A stretch of DNA of 49,646 bases from an uncultured Collinsella sp. (GTDB lineage Bacteria; Actinomycetota; Coriobacteriia; Coriobacteriales; Coriobacteriaceae). The DNA lies in the NCBI GenBank assembly GCA_902491895.1, contig CABUJH010000010.1, forward strand, positions 1-49,646, in the 5' to 3' direction. How positions within the stretch are numbered: the first letter of the stretch is position 1; each line of letters starts with the position of its first letter. Both the position numbers and the translations under genes were made by a program. Positions 17,101 through 26,079 of this stretch are shown here, piece by piece. A model generated the notes under the pieces. It had not been told where the DNA came from, ran no database searches, and was given only the letters and a program-made list of their open reading frames with translations.

Positions 17101-17826
17101 TTAAACAGGCTTCTTGTTGAGAATCACGCCGTTGGTGGTGTAGCCCATGCGGTCGAGTGCCTCGAGCGCAGCGGCTCCCTCGGCCTCCTTCTTGGAGGAA
17201 CCGGTGCCGCGGCCCTGGCGAATACCGTCGATGAGAACCACAGCGGTAAAGGTGGGCGCATGCGCGGGGCCCTCGGAGCCGACCAGCTTATACGCGGGAG
17301 GCTCGTGGCCATCTGCCTGCACGCACTCCTGCAAGAACGACTTGGGGTTCGCGGGGTGCTCAGCACGCTCGGTGGCCAGGTGCGGCTTAAGCGTACGGTG
17401 GATGAACTCCGCTGCCGCATCCCAGCCGGCATCCAGGTACAGCGCACCCACGAGCGACTCGTATACGTTCTCGAGCGCCGAGTGCAGGCCGCGCGCGCCG
17501 GTACCGGTCTCGGAAGCACCAAAGATGATGATGTCGTCGATACCCAGCTCGTGCGATACCTCGGACAGTGTGGCGCCCGAGACAAGGGACACCTTCAGGC
17601 GCGTGAGCTTGCCCTCGTCAAACTCGGGATAGGACTCAAAGAGCGAACGGGCCACCACGGCGCCCAAAATGGAATCGCCCAAAAACTCAAGGCGCTCATA
17701 GCTGGCAGAGACCGGCTGACCCTCGACGGCCGAGGGATGTGTGAGCGCCGCGCGCAGCAGTACCTTGTTATTGAACTCATGGCCCAGGATCTCCTGGGCG
17801 CGCGTGAGTCGTTCAGACAAAGCCAA
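17101..17826 (-). CDS. rnc: Ribonuclease III
   Basis: Cleaves double-stranded RNA, notably rRNA precursors. The 241 residues hold a nuclease domain with the signature ERLEFLGDS (44-52) and a C-terminal double-stranded RNA-binding domain (KSFLQECVQADG to GSSKKEAEGAAALEAL). The start is a TTG at 17826, 8 bases after AAGGAGG, which lies inside the end of acpP. The expected acidic residues E44, E47, D51 and E123 are present, but the position normally Asp in the second metal-binding motif (D114 in E. coli) reads Asn (N120, in ENVYESLVGALYLD). Confidence 0.95.
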   Translation of the reverse strand: MALSERLTRAQEILGHEFNNKVLLRAALTHPSAVEGQPVSASYERLEFLGDSILGAVVARSLFESYPEFDEGKLTRLKVSLVSGATLSEVSHELGIDDIIIFGASETGTGARGLHSALENVYESLVGALYLDAGWDAAAEFIHRTLKPHLATERAEHPANPKSFLQECVQADGHEPPAYKLVGSEGPAHAPTFTAVVLIDGIRQGRGTGSSKKEAEGAAALEALDRMGYTTNGVILNKKPV

Positions 17827-17829
17827 GAC

Positions 17830-18072
17830 TTAGGCCTCCTTGGCGTTTTCGATCGCGTCGACGGCGTCGGCGACAGAGTTGAGCGACAGCAGGGTCTCGT
17901 CATCGATCTCGAGGTCGAACTCGTCCTCGATGGCCGTCACCAGCTGCAGACGCTCGAGCGAATCGGCATCGAGATCGTCAAAAGTGGTCTCGTCGCTAAT
18001 GTCGGCGACATCGACACCCAGCACGTCAGCGGCGACTTCGGCGATCTTATCGAAGATTTCGGAGCGATCCAT
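17830..18072 (-). CDS. acpP: Acyl carrier protein
   Basis: Carries growing fatty acids on a phosphopantetheine arm. The 80 acidic residues have the attachment serine at S38 in DADSLE. The start ATG follows GAGAGGAAGC. It lies between plsX, which makes acyl-phosphate from acyl-ACP, and rnc, a common order. A 32-base palindrome overlaps its likely promoter. Confidence 0.96.
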   Translation of the reverse strand: MDRSEIFDKIAEVAADVLGVDVADISDETTFDDLDADSLERLQLVTAIEDEFDLEIDDETLLSLNSVADAVDAIENAKEA

Positions 18073-18114
18073 AGCGCTTCCTCTCGTATGTCATGGAACA
18101 CAACACAACACGGC

Positions 18115-18149
18115 AATCGGAGCCGCATTGCAATACGGCTCCGATTCTA
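18115..18149 (-). promoter_or_regulatory. Palindrome overlapping the likely acpP promoter
   Basis: AATCGGAGCCG (18115-18125) and CGGCTCCGATT (18136-18146) surround ATTGCAAT, giving a 32-base palindrome with one mismatched pair. A minus-strand -10 box TAGAAT (18149-18144, context GGGGTAGAAT) overlaps it, placing the RNA start within the palindrome. It has no T-run, so it is not a good terminator. Confidence 0.5.
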
Positions 18150-18186
18150 CCCCACGCGGTACGGGTTGAGCCACGTAACGGGACTC

Positions 18187-19206
18187 TTATAAAACGATAC
18201 CGTCCATGGAATTGGCAACGTCCTGGACAAGCCCGGCACGTACGGCCTGGGCCGCGGCAAGCGTACCGTTCTTAACAGCCTCGACCGACGTAGCACCGTG
18301 GCCGATCAACACGACGCCGCGCAGGCCCAGCAGGATCGCGCCGCCCTTGGCGTCGCCCGAAAGCTTGGCTTTAATCTCGCGCATCTGCTTTTTGATGAGC
18401 AGCGCGGCGATCTTGGTGCCGAGGGAAGACATAAAGGCGCCCTTGAGCTCCTGCAGCAAAAACTTGGCAGCGCCCTCGGTGGCCTTGAGCGCGATGTTGC
18501 CCGACATGCCATCGGCGACCACGACGTCAAAATTACCCGACGTAAGATCGGTGCCCTCACAATTACCCACAAAGCCGGGAACCGCGGCCTTCATGGCCGG
18601 GAAGCACGACTTGGTAAAGTTGGAACCCTTCTCGTCCTCGGTGCCATTGGCAAGCAGACCCACGCGAGGATGCTCAATGCCCAAAACCACACGGGCATAG
18701 GCAGAGCCCATCTGGGCGAAGCGCACCATATCGTCCACCGTGACATCGGGATTGGCGCCCATATCGCACAGCACCGTCAGGCCGCCGGCGCGATTAGGCA
18801 GTGCGTTGGTCAGGCACGGACGGACCGGCTGCTTCTTGCCCTCTGCCAAATACCTAAACGGCGTGACGTAGGCCGTGGCGGCAGCAGTCATGGCACCGGT
18901 CGAACCGGCCGAGAAAAACGCGTCCGCATTGCCCTTCTTAATGGCACGGCACGCAAGCACGATCGAGGACTTGCGCTTGGTCATCACAGCGCGGATGGGA
19001 TCATCCTCCATGCTGATGACGTCGGGGGCCTCCAAGGCCTCCACGCGGGCATGCGCTGCGGCAAAGGGGTTGACGATTTCGGCGGGACCGACGGCCAAGA
19101 CCTCGATCTCGGGATCTGCCGCAAGCGCAGCCTCGATACCATCGAGGACAACCTGGGGCTTCTCGTCTCCGCCCACAACGTCTACACAAACGCGAACGTT
19201 ACTCAT
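18187..19206 (-). CDS. plsX: Phosphate acyltransferase PlsX
   Basis: Converts acyl-ACP to acyl-phosphate, the donor for PlsY in phospholipid synthesis. The 339 residues begin VCVDVVGGDEKP, a variant of the usual DxMGGD start. Further on are FFSAGSTGAMTAAA, VLCDMGANPD, GLLANGTEDEKG, VVADGMSGNIALKATEGAAK and the C-terminal VVLIGHGATS, all typical of the family. AAGGAG precedes the ATG. An intrinsic terminator lies between rpmF and this gene, so its expression depends on read-through or its own promoter. Confidence 0.95.
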   Translation of the reverse strand: MSNVRVCVDVVGGDEKPQVVLDGIEAALAADPEIEVLAVGPAEIVNPFAAAHARVEALEAPDVISMEDDPIRAVMTKRKSSIVLACRAIKKGNADAFFSAGSTGAMTAAATAYVTPFRYLAEGKKQPVRPCLTNALPNRAGGLTVLCDMGANPDVTVDDMVRFAQMGSAYARVVLGIEHPRVGLLANGTEDEKGSNFTKSCFPAMKAAVPGFVGNCEGTDLTSGNFDVVVADGMSGNIALKATEGAAKFLLQELKGAFMSSLGTKIAALLIKKQMREIKAKLSGDAKGGAILLGLRGVVLIGHGATSVEAVKNGTLAAAQAVRAGLVQDVANSMDGIVL

Positions 19207-19222
19207 TTCATATGCTCCTTAT

Positions 19223-19254
19223 ACAAAAATGGCCGACTCATTGAGCCGGCCATT
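19223..19254 (-). terminator. Terminator / attenuator between rpmF and plsX
   Basis: AATGGCCG (19228-19235) pairs with CGGCCATT (19247-19254); on the minus strand TTTTTGT follows. It would cut transcription after rpmF and lower plsX expression relative to L32. Confidence 0.75.
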
Positions 19255-19294
19255 GTGGTTCCAGTTGGAACGGCATCGCATCCAGAGTATACAG

Positions 19295-19474
19295 TTACTC
19301 GGTAACGATAACCTCGCGGTCCTTGTAGAAACCGCAGCTGGGGCACACGTGATGCGGGAGCTTAACAGCGCCGCAACGGGGGCACGTGGACTGAGCCGCA
19401 GCCGAGATCTTCATGTTGGCGGAACGACGGGTATGGGTGCGGATACGACCCTGCTTTTGTTTAGGTACGGGCAT
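19295..19474 (-). CDS. rpmF: Large ribosomal subunit protein bL32
   Basis: A 59-residue small, very basic protein of the 50S subunit starting MPVPKQKQGRIRTHTRRS. It keeps two CxxC pairs (CPRC and CPSC), so it is the zinc-binding form of L32. It lies between the DUF177 gene and plsX, its usual place. Found by reading the minus strand directly. Confidence 0.95.
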   Translation of the reverse strand: MPVPKQKQGRIRTHTRRSANMKISAAAQSTCPRCGAVKLPHHVCPSCGFYKDREVIVTE

Positions 19475-19538
19475 AGTGACCTTCCTTATGAACTATCCAG
19501 TGTGGCGATTACGCGCAAGTAGCGATACTACCACAGTT

Positions 19539-20093
19539 TTACTCGTCAAGCTTGAGATTCTTCAATGCTGCAAATGGATTTTCCGTGGCAGCGGCCCATT
19601 CGGCCTCTGCTTGGGCGGCACAATCACATTGCTCGACGTTGAGATTGATGCCGCAGGTGGGGCAAAGGCCGCGGCAATCGGGCTTGCACAGGACAACGAA
19701 CGGCGTGTCCATGACGACCGCGTCGTTGATGGGCTCACCCAGATCGACGATGCGATCCTCGCCCAGCAACTCGTAGCCATCTTCGTAGGCCTCGGGGTCC
19801 TCAGGCTCCTCAAAGAGGTAGAACTCCTCGATCTCGCCTGCGATATCAAACGAGGCGGGCTCTAGGCAGCGATCGCACTCGCCGGTGGCGTGAGCGCGGA
19901 CCATGCCCGAGAGCAGAACACCGGTACCGGCGTTGGTAAAGACCACGTCGTAGGCAATGCCGTCCTGCAGCTGGTACTCCTTCTCGCCCACCGTGTAGGT
20001 GGCGACATCGACCTTGCCGGTCAGCGGGTATGAGTCTCCGGGAAACTCGAGCTGCTCGGAAAGATCGACGGTTACGCTCGGGAACTCGGCCAT
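19539..20093 (-). CDS. DUF177 (YceD-like) protein
   Basis: A 184-residue protein of the DUF177/YceD family, linked in other bacteria and plastids to 23S rRNA or 50S assembly and almost always encoded next to rpmF. The fold core GECDRCLEP is followed by an acidic stretch and CRGLCPTCGINLN, a zinc-like Cys cluster with a later CDC. The ATG at 20093 shares a base with the stop of the upstream coiled-coil gene (TAATG). Confidence 0.88.
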   Translation of the reverse strand: MAEFPSVTVDLSEQLEFPGDSYPLTGKVDVATYTVGEKEYQLQDGIAYDVVFTNAGTGVLLSGMVRAHATGECDRCLEPASFDIAGEIEEFYLFEEPEDPEAYEDGYELLGEDRIVDLGEPINDAVVMDTPFVVLCKPDCRGLCPTCGINLNVEQCDCAAQAEAEWAAATENPFAALKNLKLDE

Positions 20094-20590
20094 TACCACT
20101 GACCGTTCTGCTGAGCGGCGCCCTCGTTGAGCTGCTGACGGCAACGGGTGACGGTGCCGGTCAGGCTCTTAAGGTTCTCCTCGAGGTGCGTAAAGACCTG
20201 CTCGGCGTAATCCTCGGCGGCATAGCGCGTCTCGCGCTCGTACTGCTGGGCACGGTCGCGGATGTCGTCGGCCTGCTGCTGTGCTAAGCGGACAATTTCC
20301 TGCTCACCGGCAATGGTGAGCGCCTGCTGCTGAGCATCGGCAATGATGGAATCGGCCTGAGCGGCGGCGGAGGCCATAAGCTCCTCGCGCTCTTTGAGGA
20401 TACGGCGGGACTTCTGCCACTCCTCGGGATAGCTCATGCGAATCTCATCGAGGATGTTAAAGAAGACGTCGGCGTCGATAACCTTCATCTGGGCGTTCTT
20501 GCCGAACGGCGTCTTAGCCTCTTCGATGAGCCCCTCGAGCTCGTCGACAAGACTCACGATCCTGTCGCCAGGAAAATTCTCGCCCGGCAT
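20093..20590 (-). CDS. Coiled-coil protein, SepIVA/DivIVA-like by position
   Basis: A 165-residue protein with a short N-terminal domain (IVSLVDELEGLIEEAK, followed by NILDEIRMSYPEEW) and a long Gln/Ala/Glu-rich coiled coil from about residue 60 to 150. No enzyme motif is seen. In mycobacteria the DivIVA-like septal protein SepIVA occupies the same place beside the DUF177 gene and rnc, and the domain layout agrees, so a role in cell-envelope growth or division is inferred. The start at 20590 is chosen because AAAGGAG lies five bases upstream; the frame opens at 20614. Confidence 0.7.
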   Translation of the reverse strand: MPGENFPGDRIVSLVDELEGLIEEAKTPFGKNAQMKVIDADVFFNILDEIRMSYPEEWQKSRRILKEREELMASAAAQADSIIADAQQQALTIAGEQEIVRLAQQQADDIRDRAQQYERETRYAAEDYAEQVFTHLEENLKSLTGTVTRCRQQLNEGAAQQNGQW

Positions 20591-20658
20591 CCGGTCTCCT
20601 TTCATAGGTAACATATCATCGTGTTAGTTTACCACATGCCACCAGGCAATAAAAAACG

Positions 20659-21156
20659 TCACGAAAAGCGATGTTTGAGTGCTTCGACCACGTTGGGCGG
20701 CACAAACGTCGACACGTCGCTGCCAAGCGACGCGATCTGACGCACCACCGAACTCGAGATATAGCCGTACTGCGGAGCACTCATGACAAAGATGGACTCC
20801 AGCTCGCTATCCAGGCGATAGTTGAGGTCGGCCTGCTGCAACTCGTACTCAAAGTCGGTCATGGCGCGCAGACCCTTAACGACGGCACCAGCCCTCTGTT
20901 CACGTGCAAAGTCGACCAGCAGGCCGGTGAAGGGCAGTACCTCGACGCCGTCCAAATCACCGAGGGCCTCGCGGGCCAGCGCCACGCGCTCGTCGAGCAT
21001 AAAGGTGGTACCCACGCCGTTTTTACCCTGCGATTCGGCCACGGCGACGATCACGCTGGGAAAGATACGGCGAGCTCGGCGGATCACGTCGATATGGCCA
21101 AAGGTGATGGGATCGAAGGTGCCCGGGACGATTACGCGGTTGATGGTGTCATTCAT
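20659..21156 (-). CDS. coaD: Phosphopantetheine adenylyltransferase
   Basis: Joins ATP and 4'-phosphopantetheine to dephospho-CoA, the fourth step of coenzyme A synthesis. The 165 residues have the nucleotidyltransferase motif TFDPITFGH (13-21), KGLRAMTDFEYELQ and the C-terminal ISSSVVRQIA. The ATG overlaps the end of rsmD by 8 bases; the frame remains open further upstream but that part encodes only rsmD shadow. Confidence 0.95.
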   Translation of the reverse strand: MNDTINRVIVPGTFDPITFGHIDVIRRARRIFPSVIVAVAESQGKNGVGTTFMLDERVALAREALGDLDGVEVLPFTGLLVDFAREQRAGAVVKGLRAMTDFEYELQQADLNYRLDSELESIFVMSAPQYGYISSSVVRQIASLGSDVSTFVPPNVVEALKHRFS

Positions 21157-21793
21157 GGGTGTCCTCCGAAGGCACATCCTCGTCATTTTCGTTCTCGTCA
21201 GCATGGTCGTTCTCGTCCTCGGCCACCGAGCGCAGCAAGTCAACCGAGGTAATGCCGTAGCGCTTCTCTCGCACGGTCTTAAAACAAGCCGGATGAGCAC
21301 CTGCATCGGCTGCGGCATGCTCAAAAAGGGCAAAGGCCCCGGGCGCCAGCAGTCCCTGCTGGGAAAGATTTTGCAGCAGCTCCTCGACCGGCTCGGCGCC
21401 AAAGGCATAGGGCGGGTCGAGCAAGATCAGGTCAAAGGGACCACCCGGCACACGGCCGCGCGAGGCGCTCGCCAACACATCGCCGGTAACGACACGCCAA
21501 CGCGAGCGGTCGCGGCACAGCGACTCGATATTCTTGGTGATCAGACGGGCGGCATTGCGATCGATCTCGAACGTGGTGAGCGAGCGGGCGCCACGCGAGA
21601 GCATCTCGATTCCCAGGGCGCCGGAGCCGCCAAAGGCGTCCAGCACGCGGACCTCGTCCAGATCGAAGTCGAACGCCGACATGACCATGGACGCGCATGC
21701 CTCGCGCACGCGATCGGTCGTGGGACGGGTGACATCGCGCCCACGCGGCTCTTCGATCTTGCGGCCGCGCCATTCACCGCCGATGATTCTCAT
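21149..21793 (-). CDS. rsmD: 16S rRNA (guanine966-N2)-methyltransferase RsmD
   Basis: Methylates G966 of 16S rRNA with S-adenosylmethionine. The 214 residues begin MRIIGGEWRGRKIEEP, then RPTTDRVREA, the SAM-binding VLDAFGGSGALGIE and the catalytic LLDPPYAF. The C-terminus ends with an acidic tail (about 20 residues rich in Asp/Glu/Asn) not needed for the fold. ATGA overlap with recG upstream and 8-base overlap with coaD downstream show tight coupling. Confidence 0.93.
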   Translation of the reverse strand: MRIIGGEWRGRKIEEPRGRDVTRPTTDRVREACASMVMSAFDFDLDEVRVLDAFGGSGALGIEMLSRGARSLTTFEIDRNAARLITKNIESLCRDRSRWRVVTGDVLASASRGRVPGGPFDLILLDPPYAFGAEPVEELLQNLSQQGLLAPGAFALFEHAAADAGAHPACFKTVREKRYGITSVDLLRSVAEDENDHADENENDEDVPSEDTHE

Positions 21794-23967
21794 CCTCCGC
21801 TGACCTCCTTAAAGATATGTCGATAACGCATGGCGACCGCGTCGCGCAAGGGGCGCGTCGCCACGGAGTCAAGGTTGCAAGCATACCGCAAGAGCTCGAG
21901 CGCGTCCAAATGGGCCCATTCGATAAGATCCTCGTCGGCGTCCAGGTCCACAAAGCGCAGGGTCACGCCGCCGTGCTGGCGGTAGCCCAGAATCTCGCCC
22001 TCGTGGCGCAGGCGCAGGTCCATCTGGGCGAGCGCAAAGCCGTCAGAGGTCTTTTCGAGCGACTGGAGACGGTCTTGTGCCGCCGACGCGCCACCGTTGC
22101 CCTTGGAGTGCGTCATGACCAGGCAAGTGCCCGACACGCTGCCGCGGCCCACGCGGCCGCGCAGCTGGTGCAGGGCCGCCAAGCCAAAGCGCTCACCGTT
22201 CTCGATGACCATGACGGTGGCGTTGGGCACGTCGACGCCTACCTCGACCACCGTGGTCGAGACGAGCACGTCGATCTCGCCGTGCTTGAAGGCATCGATC
22301 ACGCGGTCCTTCTCCCCCGCCGGCATGCGGCCGTGAAGGCGCTCAATGGTAAGTCCCGGCAGGGCCAGACGCAGTCGTTCGAGCTCGGTTGCCGTATCGT
22401 GCAGCGGTACAGGCACGGTCACGCGGCCCTCGTCGTCGCGGGCGATACCGGGTACGTCTTCCAGCTCATCGGCCGAGTCACTCGGCTCCACAAGCGGGCA
22501 GATCACGTAAGCCTGCTGGCCCTTTTCATACGCCTCGCGGATGGCACCGTAGGCAAGGTCGCGGCTCGACTCGGTAAGCACGCGCGTCGTAACGCCCGCC
22601 CCCGGAACAGGCCGATGGCGGATGATGCTCGTGTCCAGGTCACCGTAGACCGAGAGCGCCAACGTGCGCGGGATCGGCGTGGCCGTCATAACGAGCAGGT
22701 CGGCACCCGGCCCCTTGGCACGCAGGGCATTGCGCTGGCCCACACCGAAGCGGTGCTGCTCGTCAATGACGACAAGCGACAGGTGCTTAAACGCCACGTC
22801 ATCCGAAAGGACTGCGTGGGTTCCAAAGAGCACGTCGAGCTCGCCCGATTCCAGCTGGGTATGGATCTGCTCGCGCTCGACCGCCGGCGTGGCACCCGTC
22901 AGGAGCGCCCAGGACATGCCAGCCTGCGAGAGCAAGGGGCCGGTCTTATCGGCATATTGGCGCGCCAGCACGCCCGTAGGCGCCATAACGCAGGACTGGG
23001 TACCCGAATCGGCCGCGACAGCCAGCGCGCAGGCGGCGACGGCCGTCTTGCCGGTACCGACGTCGCCCAGCAGCAGGCGGTTCATCACGCGCCCGCCATC
23101 GCACATGTCGTGCAGGATGTCTTGGAACGCGGCCTTTTGCTCGTCGCTCAGCGAAAACGGGAGGGCCTGCTTAAGCGCGGCCAGGTGCTCGCCCGCGGCG
23201 TGGGCGTAGGGAGCGACTTCGACCAAGCCGCCGTCGTTGCGCAGGCGCAGCGCCAGCTGAAGGTAGAGGCACTCCTCGTAGGCAAGGCGACGTCGCGCGA
23301 TATCCCGCTCGGCCATACTCGATGGAAAATGGATTGAACGCAGCGCACGGGCATTACTCATCAGGCGGCGCTTGACACGCAGGCGTGCAGGAATCGGATC
23401 GAAGGGATTGCCGATGACCTCAAGCGCACCGCTAACGATGCGGCGCATCCACGCCTGGCTCACCCCATCGCTCACGTAATGGACCGGCAGAATGGTGCCC
23501 GCGGCACGCCCGTCCTCGAGCTTATCGAAATGCGGAGAGGCCATCTGCTTAAAGCCGTAGGCAAACTCGACCTTACCCATCACGGCCAGGCGGTCGCCCT
23601 GCTTAAACTGCTGGGCAATCCAGGGCTGACGGAAAAAGGCGACTTGCAGCACGCCCGTCTCGTCCACAAGCGAGACCTCGGTCACCTGCAAACGCGGACG
23701 AGGCTGCTTTTGAACAATGCGATCGACCGTGGCGACAATCGTGCACACGGTCCCGATGGGAGCCATCTCGATGGACCAGGAGCGCGTAAAGTCGAGATAG
23801 CGGTGAGGGATATGGAGAAGGAGGTCCCCCACCGTCCGAATTCCCAGACGGCGAAGGGCCTCCTCACGTTTACCCGAAACATATTTGAGTCGCGCGATAT
23901 CCTCGTCGAGCGCATTGCTCTGGGCAAAGCGCTCAGAGACGCGCGGCACGGAGCACAGCTCGGACAT
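21790..23967 (-). CDS. recG: ATP-dependent DNA helicase RecG
   Basis: Remodels stalled forks and branched DNA. The 725 residues have an N-terminal wedge/OB domain (about 70-160) that grips the junction. The helicase core follows with Walker A GDVGTGKT (301-308), DEQHRFG (Walker B), TATPIPRTLA and the C-terminal RLHGRMPAGEKD and QLRGRVGRG motifs. Ten bases follow the fakA stop. The ribosome site before the first ATG is weak, so the exact start is uncertain by a few codons. Confidence 0.96.
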   Translation of the reverse strand: MSELCSVPRVSERFAQSNALDEDIARLKYVSGKREEALRRLGIRTVGDLLLHIPHRYLDFTRSWSIEMAPIGTVCTIVATVDRIVQKQPRPRLQVTEVSLVDETGVLQVAFFRQPWIAQQFKQGDRLAVMGKVEFAYGFKQMASPHFDKLEDGRAAGTILPVHYVSDGVSQAWMRRIVSGALEVIGNPFDPIPARLRVKRRLMSNARALRSIHFPSSMAERDIARRRLAYEECLYLQLALRLRNDGGLVEVAPYAHAAGEHLAALKQALPFSLSDEQKAAFQDILHDMCDGGRVMNRLLLGDVGTGKTAVAACALAVAADSGTQSCVMAPTGVLARQYADKTGPLLSQAGMSWALLTGATPAVEREQIHTQLESGELDVLFGTHAVLSDDVAFKHLSLVVIDEQHRFGVGQRNALRAKGPGADLLVMTATPIPRTLALSVYGDLDTSIIRHRPVPGAGVTTRVLTESSRDLAYGAIREAYEKGQQAYVICPLVEPSDSADELEDVPGIARDDEGRVTVPVPLHDTATELERLRLALPGLTIERLHGRMPAGEKDRVIDAFKHGEIDVLVSTTVVEVGVDVPNATVMVIENGERFGLAALHQLRGRVGRGSVSGTCLVMTHSKGNGGASAAQDRLQSLEKTSDGFALAQMDLRLRHEGEILGYRQHGGVTLRFVDLDADEDLIEWAHLDALELLRYACNLDSVATRPLRDAVAMRYRHIFKEVSGG

Positions 23968-23977
23968 GGGCAGATGC

Positions 23978-25639
23978 CTACTCGATCGAGAAGATCACAG
24001 GATAGAGCGGCTGCTCGCCACGATGGGCATCGATCTCCAAGTCGGGCTGAGCCTCCTCGATGGCGTCGACGATCTCCTGGAAGGCCTCATCGGACAGCTC
24101 CTCGCCGGCCAGAATCGTCAGTGCGTCGCCCTCCTCTTCCTCCTGCATGCGGTTGATGCAATCGAGCGTGACCTGCTTCACATCGGAGCCGACCACGTCG
24201 ATGGAGCCGGCAATGATACCCATGACATCACCGGAGTGAATCGGAGAGCCGTCAGAGGCGCTGGAATCGCGCACGGCACGGGTGACCTCGCCATCGCGGA
24301 CCTCGCTGATGGCGTCGACCATGGCGGCAACGGCGTCCTCGAGCTCGGAATCGGGCAGGACGGCGAACAGCGCGGAGAACGCCTGCGGGACGGTCTTGGT
24401 GGGAACGACGGCGACCTTCTTGTCGGTGCAGGCAGAGGCTGCGGCCTCGGCAGCCATGCGGATGTTGCCGTTATTGGGCAGGATAATGACCGAGGTCGCG
24501 TTGACCTGGTCCACCGCGCCCAGCAGGTCGGCGGTCGAGGGGTTCATGGTCTGGCCACCCGAGACGATCACGTCAACGCCGAGGGACTTGAGGATGTCGG
24601 CCTCGCCCGAACCAGCGGCAACGGCGACAAAACCCAACGCCTTCGCGGGCTCGGCGGCCTTCTCCTGATCCTCATGAATCTTGGCGGTACGGTCGTGGGC
24701 CTCCATCTCCATGTTGTGAATAAAGACCTCGTAGATCTGACCGAGCTGCAGCATGTGCTCGAGCACCAGGTTGGGGGTGTTGGAGTGCACGTGGATCTTG
24801 TAGTCGGGGTAGGCACCCACGAGCAGCTCGCAGTCGCCCATGGAGCCCAGGAACTTAAGGCACTCGTCCTCGTCAAACGGGGCGTCGGCCTTAAAGAGAA
24901 ACTCGTTGCAGTAGCGGAACTCCGAGCCCTCCCAGTCGTCGTTGGCCTCGATCTCAACGCGACCAAGGGCCGCGTCGCGGGCAGAGCCGGCAGAATCAAA
25001 CGTGGCGGAGAAATCCTCGACAACGGTGCTGCGGCCAAGCGCGGCGGCAACAAAGTTCTCCAGGAAGATGGCAAAGCCAAAGGCGCCGGAGTCGACCACG
25101 CCGTTCTCCTTCAGAACGGGCAGCAGGTCGGGCGTGCGGGCGACGGACTGGTAGGCCTCGACGACGATGGCGTCGAGCGCGTCCTCGGCCGAGAACTTCT
25201 TCTTTTCGCACTCGTCGGCCTTGGTCGAGACATCGCGCAGCACCGTGAGGATCGTGCCCTCGATGGGCTTGCGGACGGCCTGGAAAGCAACCTTGACGGC
25301 GCGACGGAACGCATAGGCGATGTTGGCGGACGTGATGGGCTCATCGACAGAGACGAGACCCTCGGCAACACCGCGCAGGATCTGCGAGGTGATGACGCCG
25401 GAGTTGCCGCGGGCACCCATCAGGGAGCCGTGGGTGATGGCGCCGGCGATGGCCTCCATGTCGGCATCGGCGGGAAGGGCGGAAAGCTCCTTAGTCACCG
25501 AAGCGAGCGTAAGCGACATGTTGGTGCCGGTGTCGCCGTCGGGTACGGGGAAGACATTGAGCTTGTTGATCTCCTCGGCCTTGTCGGAAACGGCAGCCGC
25601 AGCGATCGGAAAACAGGTGCGAATGGTCTTTGCAATCAT
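23978..25639 (-). CDS. fakA: Fatty acid kinase catalytic subunit FakA (DAK2 domain)
   Basis: Phosphorylates fatty acids presented by a FakB carrier, feeding exogenous fatty acids into phospholipids. The 553 residues hold an N-terminal DAK2/DhaL kinase domain with NVFPVPDGDTGTNM (28-41), where the aspartates bind Mg-ATP, then a middle domain and a C-terminal FakA domain ending ...YPVIFSIE. No fakB is in the window. It follows asp23 by 27 bases, the usual pair, and the same block holds plsX and acpP, whose products meet the same acyl-phosphate pool. Confidence 0.93.
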   Translation of the reverse strand: MIAKTIRTCFPIAAAAVSDKAEEINKLNVFPVPDGDTGTNMSLTLASVTKELSALPADADMEAIAGAITHGSLMGARGNSGVITSQILRGVAEGLVSVDEPITSANIAYAFRRAVKVAFQAVRKPIEGTILTVLRDVSTKADECEKKKFSAEDALDAIVVEAYQSVARTPDLLPVLKENGVVDSGAFGFAIFLENFVAAALGRSTVVEDFSATFDSAGSARDAALGRVEIEANDDWEGSEFRYCNEFLFKADAPFDEDECLKFLGSMGDCELLVGAYPDYKIHVHSNTPNLVLEHMLQLGQIYEVFIHNMEMEAHDRTAKIHEDQEKAAEPAKALGFVAVAAGSGEADILKSLGVDVIVSGGQTMNPSTADLLGAVDQVNATSVIILPNNGNIRMAAEAAASACTDKKVAVVPTKTVPQAFSALFAVLPDSELEDAVAAMVDAISEVRDGEVTRAVRDSSASDGSPIHSGDVMGIIAGSIDVVGSDVKQVTLDCINRMQEEEEGDALTILAGEELSDEAFQEIVDAIEEAQPDLEIDAHRGEQPLYPVIFSIE

Positions 25640-25666
25640 GGGTATTTGAATCTCCGTTTTCGGACG

Positions 25667-26023
25667 CTAGTTCAGACGGCTCTTGAGCGCGTCGATGTGG
25701 ATGCCGATCTTAAGGCTGGCGGGATCGATCTGGGCGATCTCCTGCAGGGTAAAGGCAACGGAGCTCGAAAGATTATGGCAGACGGACTTCATGTTGACGC
25801 CGTTCTCGAGCACGACGTGAAGATCGACCGTAAGGCCGTTCTCGTCGGCGGAGACAAGCACGCCCTTGCGGAGGCGCTGGCCGGCAAGCAGGCGCACGCT
25901 CTCGGCGCCCTGGAGCTGCTCGGCCATACCGACGACGCCATAGCACGTCATCGCGGCATAACCGGCAATATCGGCAATAACGTCGTTCGAGACGCTCAGG
26001 CTGCCGTTAATGGTCTCAGACAC
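25667..26023 (-). CDS. Asp23/Gls24 family envelope stress protein
   Basis: A 118-residue protein of the Asp23/Gls24 (YloU-like) family; relatives attach to the membrane or envelope, with no known enzyme activity. Seen: NDVIADIAGYAAMTCYGVVGM near the start and ENGLTVDLHVVLENGVNM in the middle. The start is the GTG at 26023, six bases after AAGGAG; the frame from 26056 has no ribosome site. The pairing with fakA is conserved in many Gram-positive bacteria. Confidence 0.88.
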   Translation of the reverse strand: MSETINGSLSVSNDVIADIAGYAAMTCYGVVGMAEQLQGAESVRLLAGQRLRKGVLVSADENGLTVDLHVVLENGVNMKSVCHNLSSSVAFTLQEIAQIDPASLKIGIHIDALKSRLN

Positions 26024-26079
26024 AAGAATCTCCTTATCTGGTGCTCGCGGCACCATGTCGTGGGAGCAATCATTGCAAT

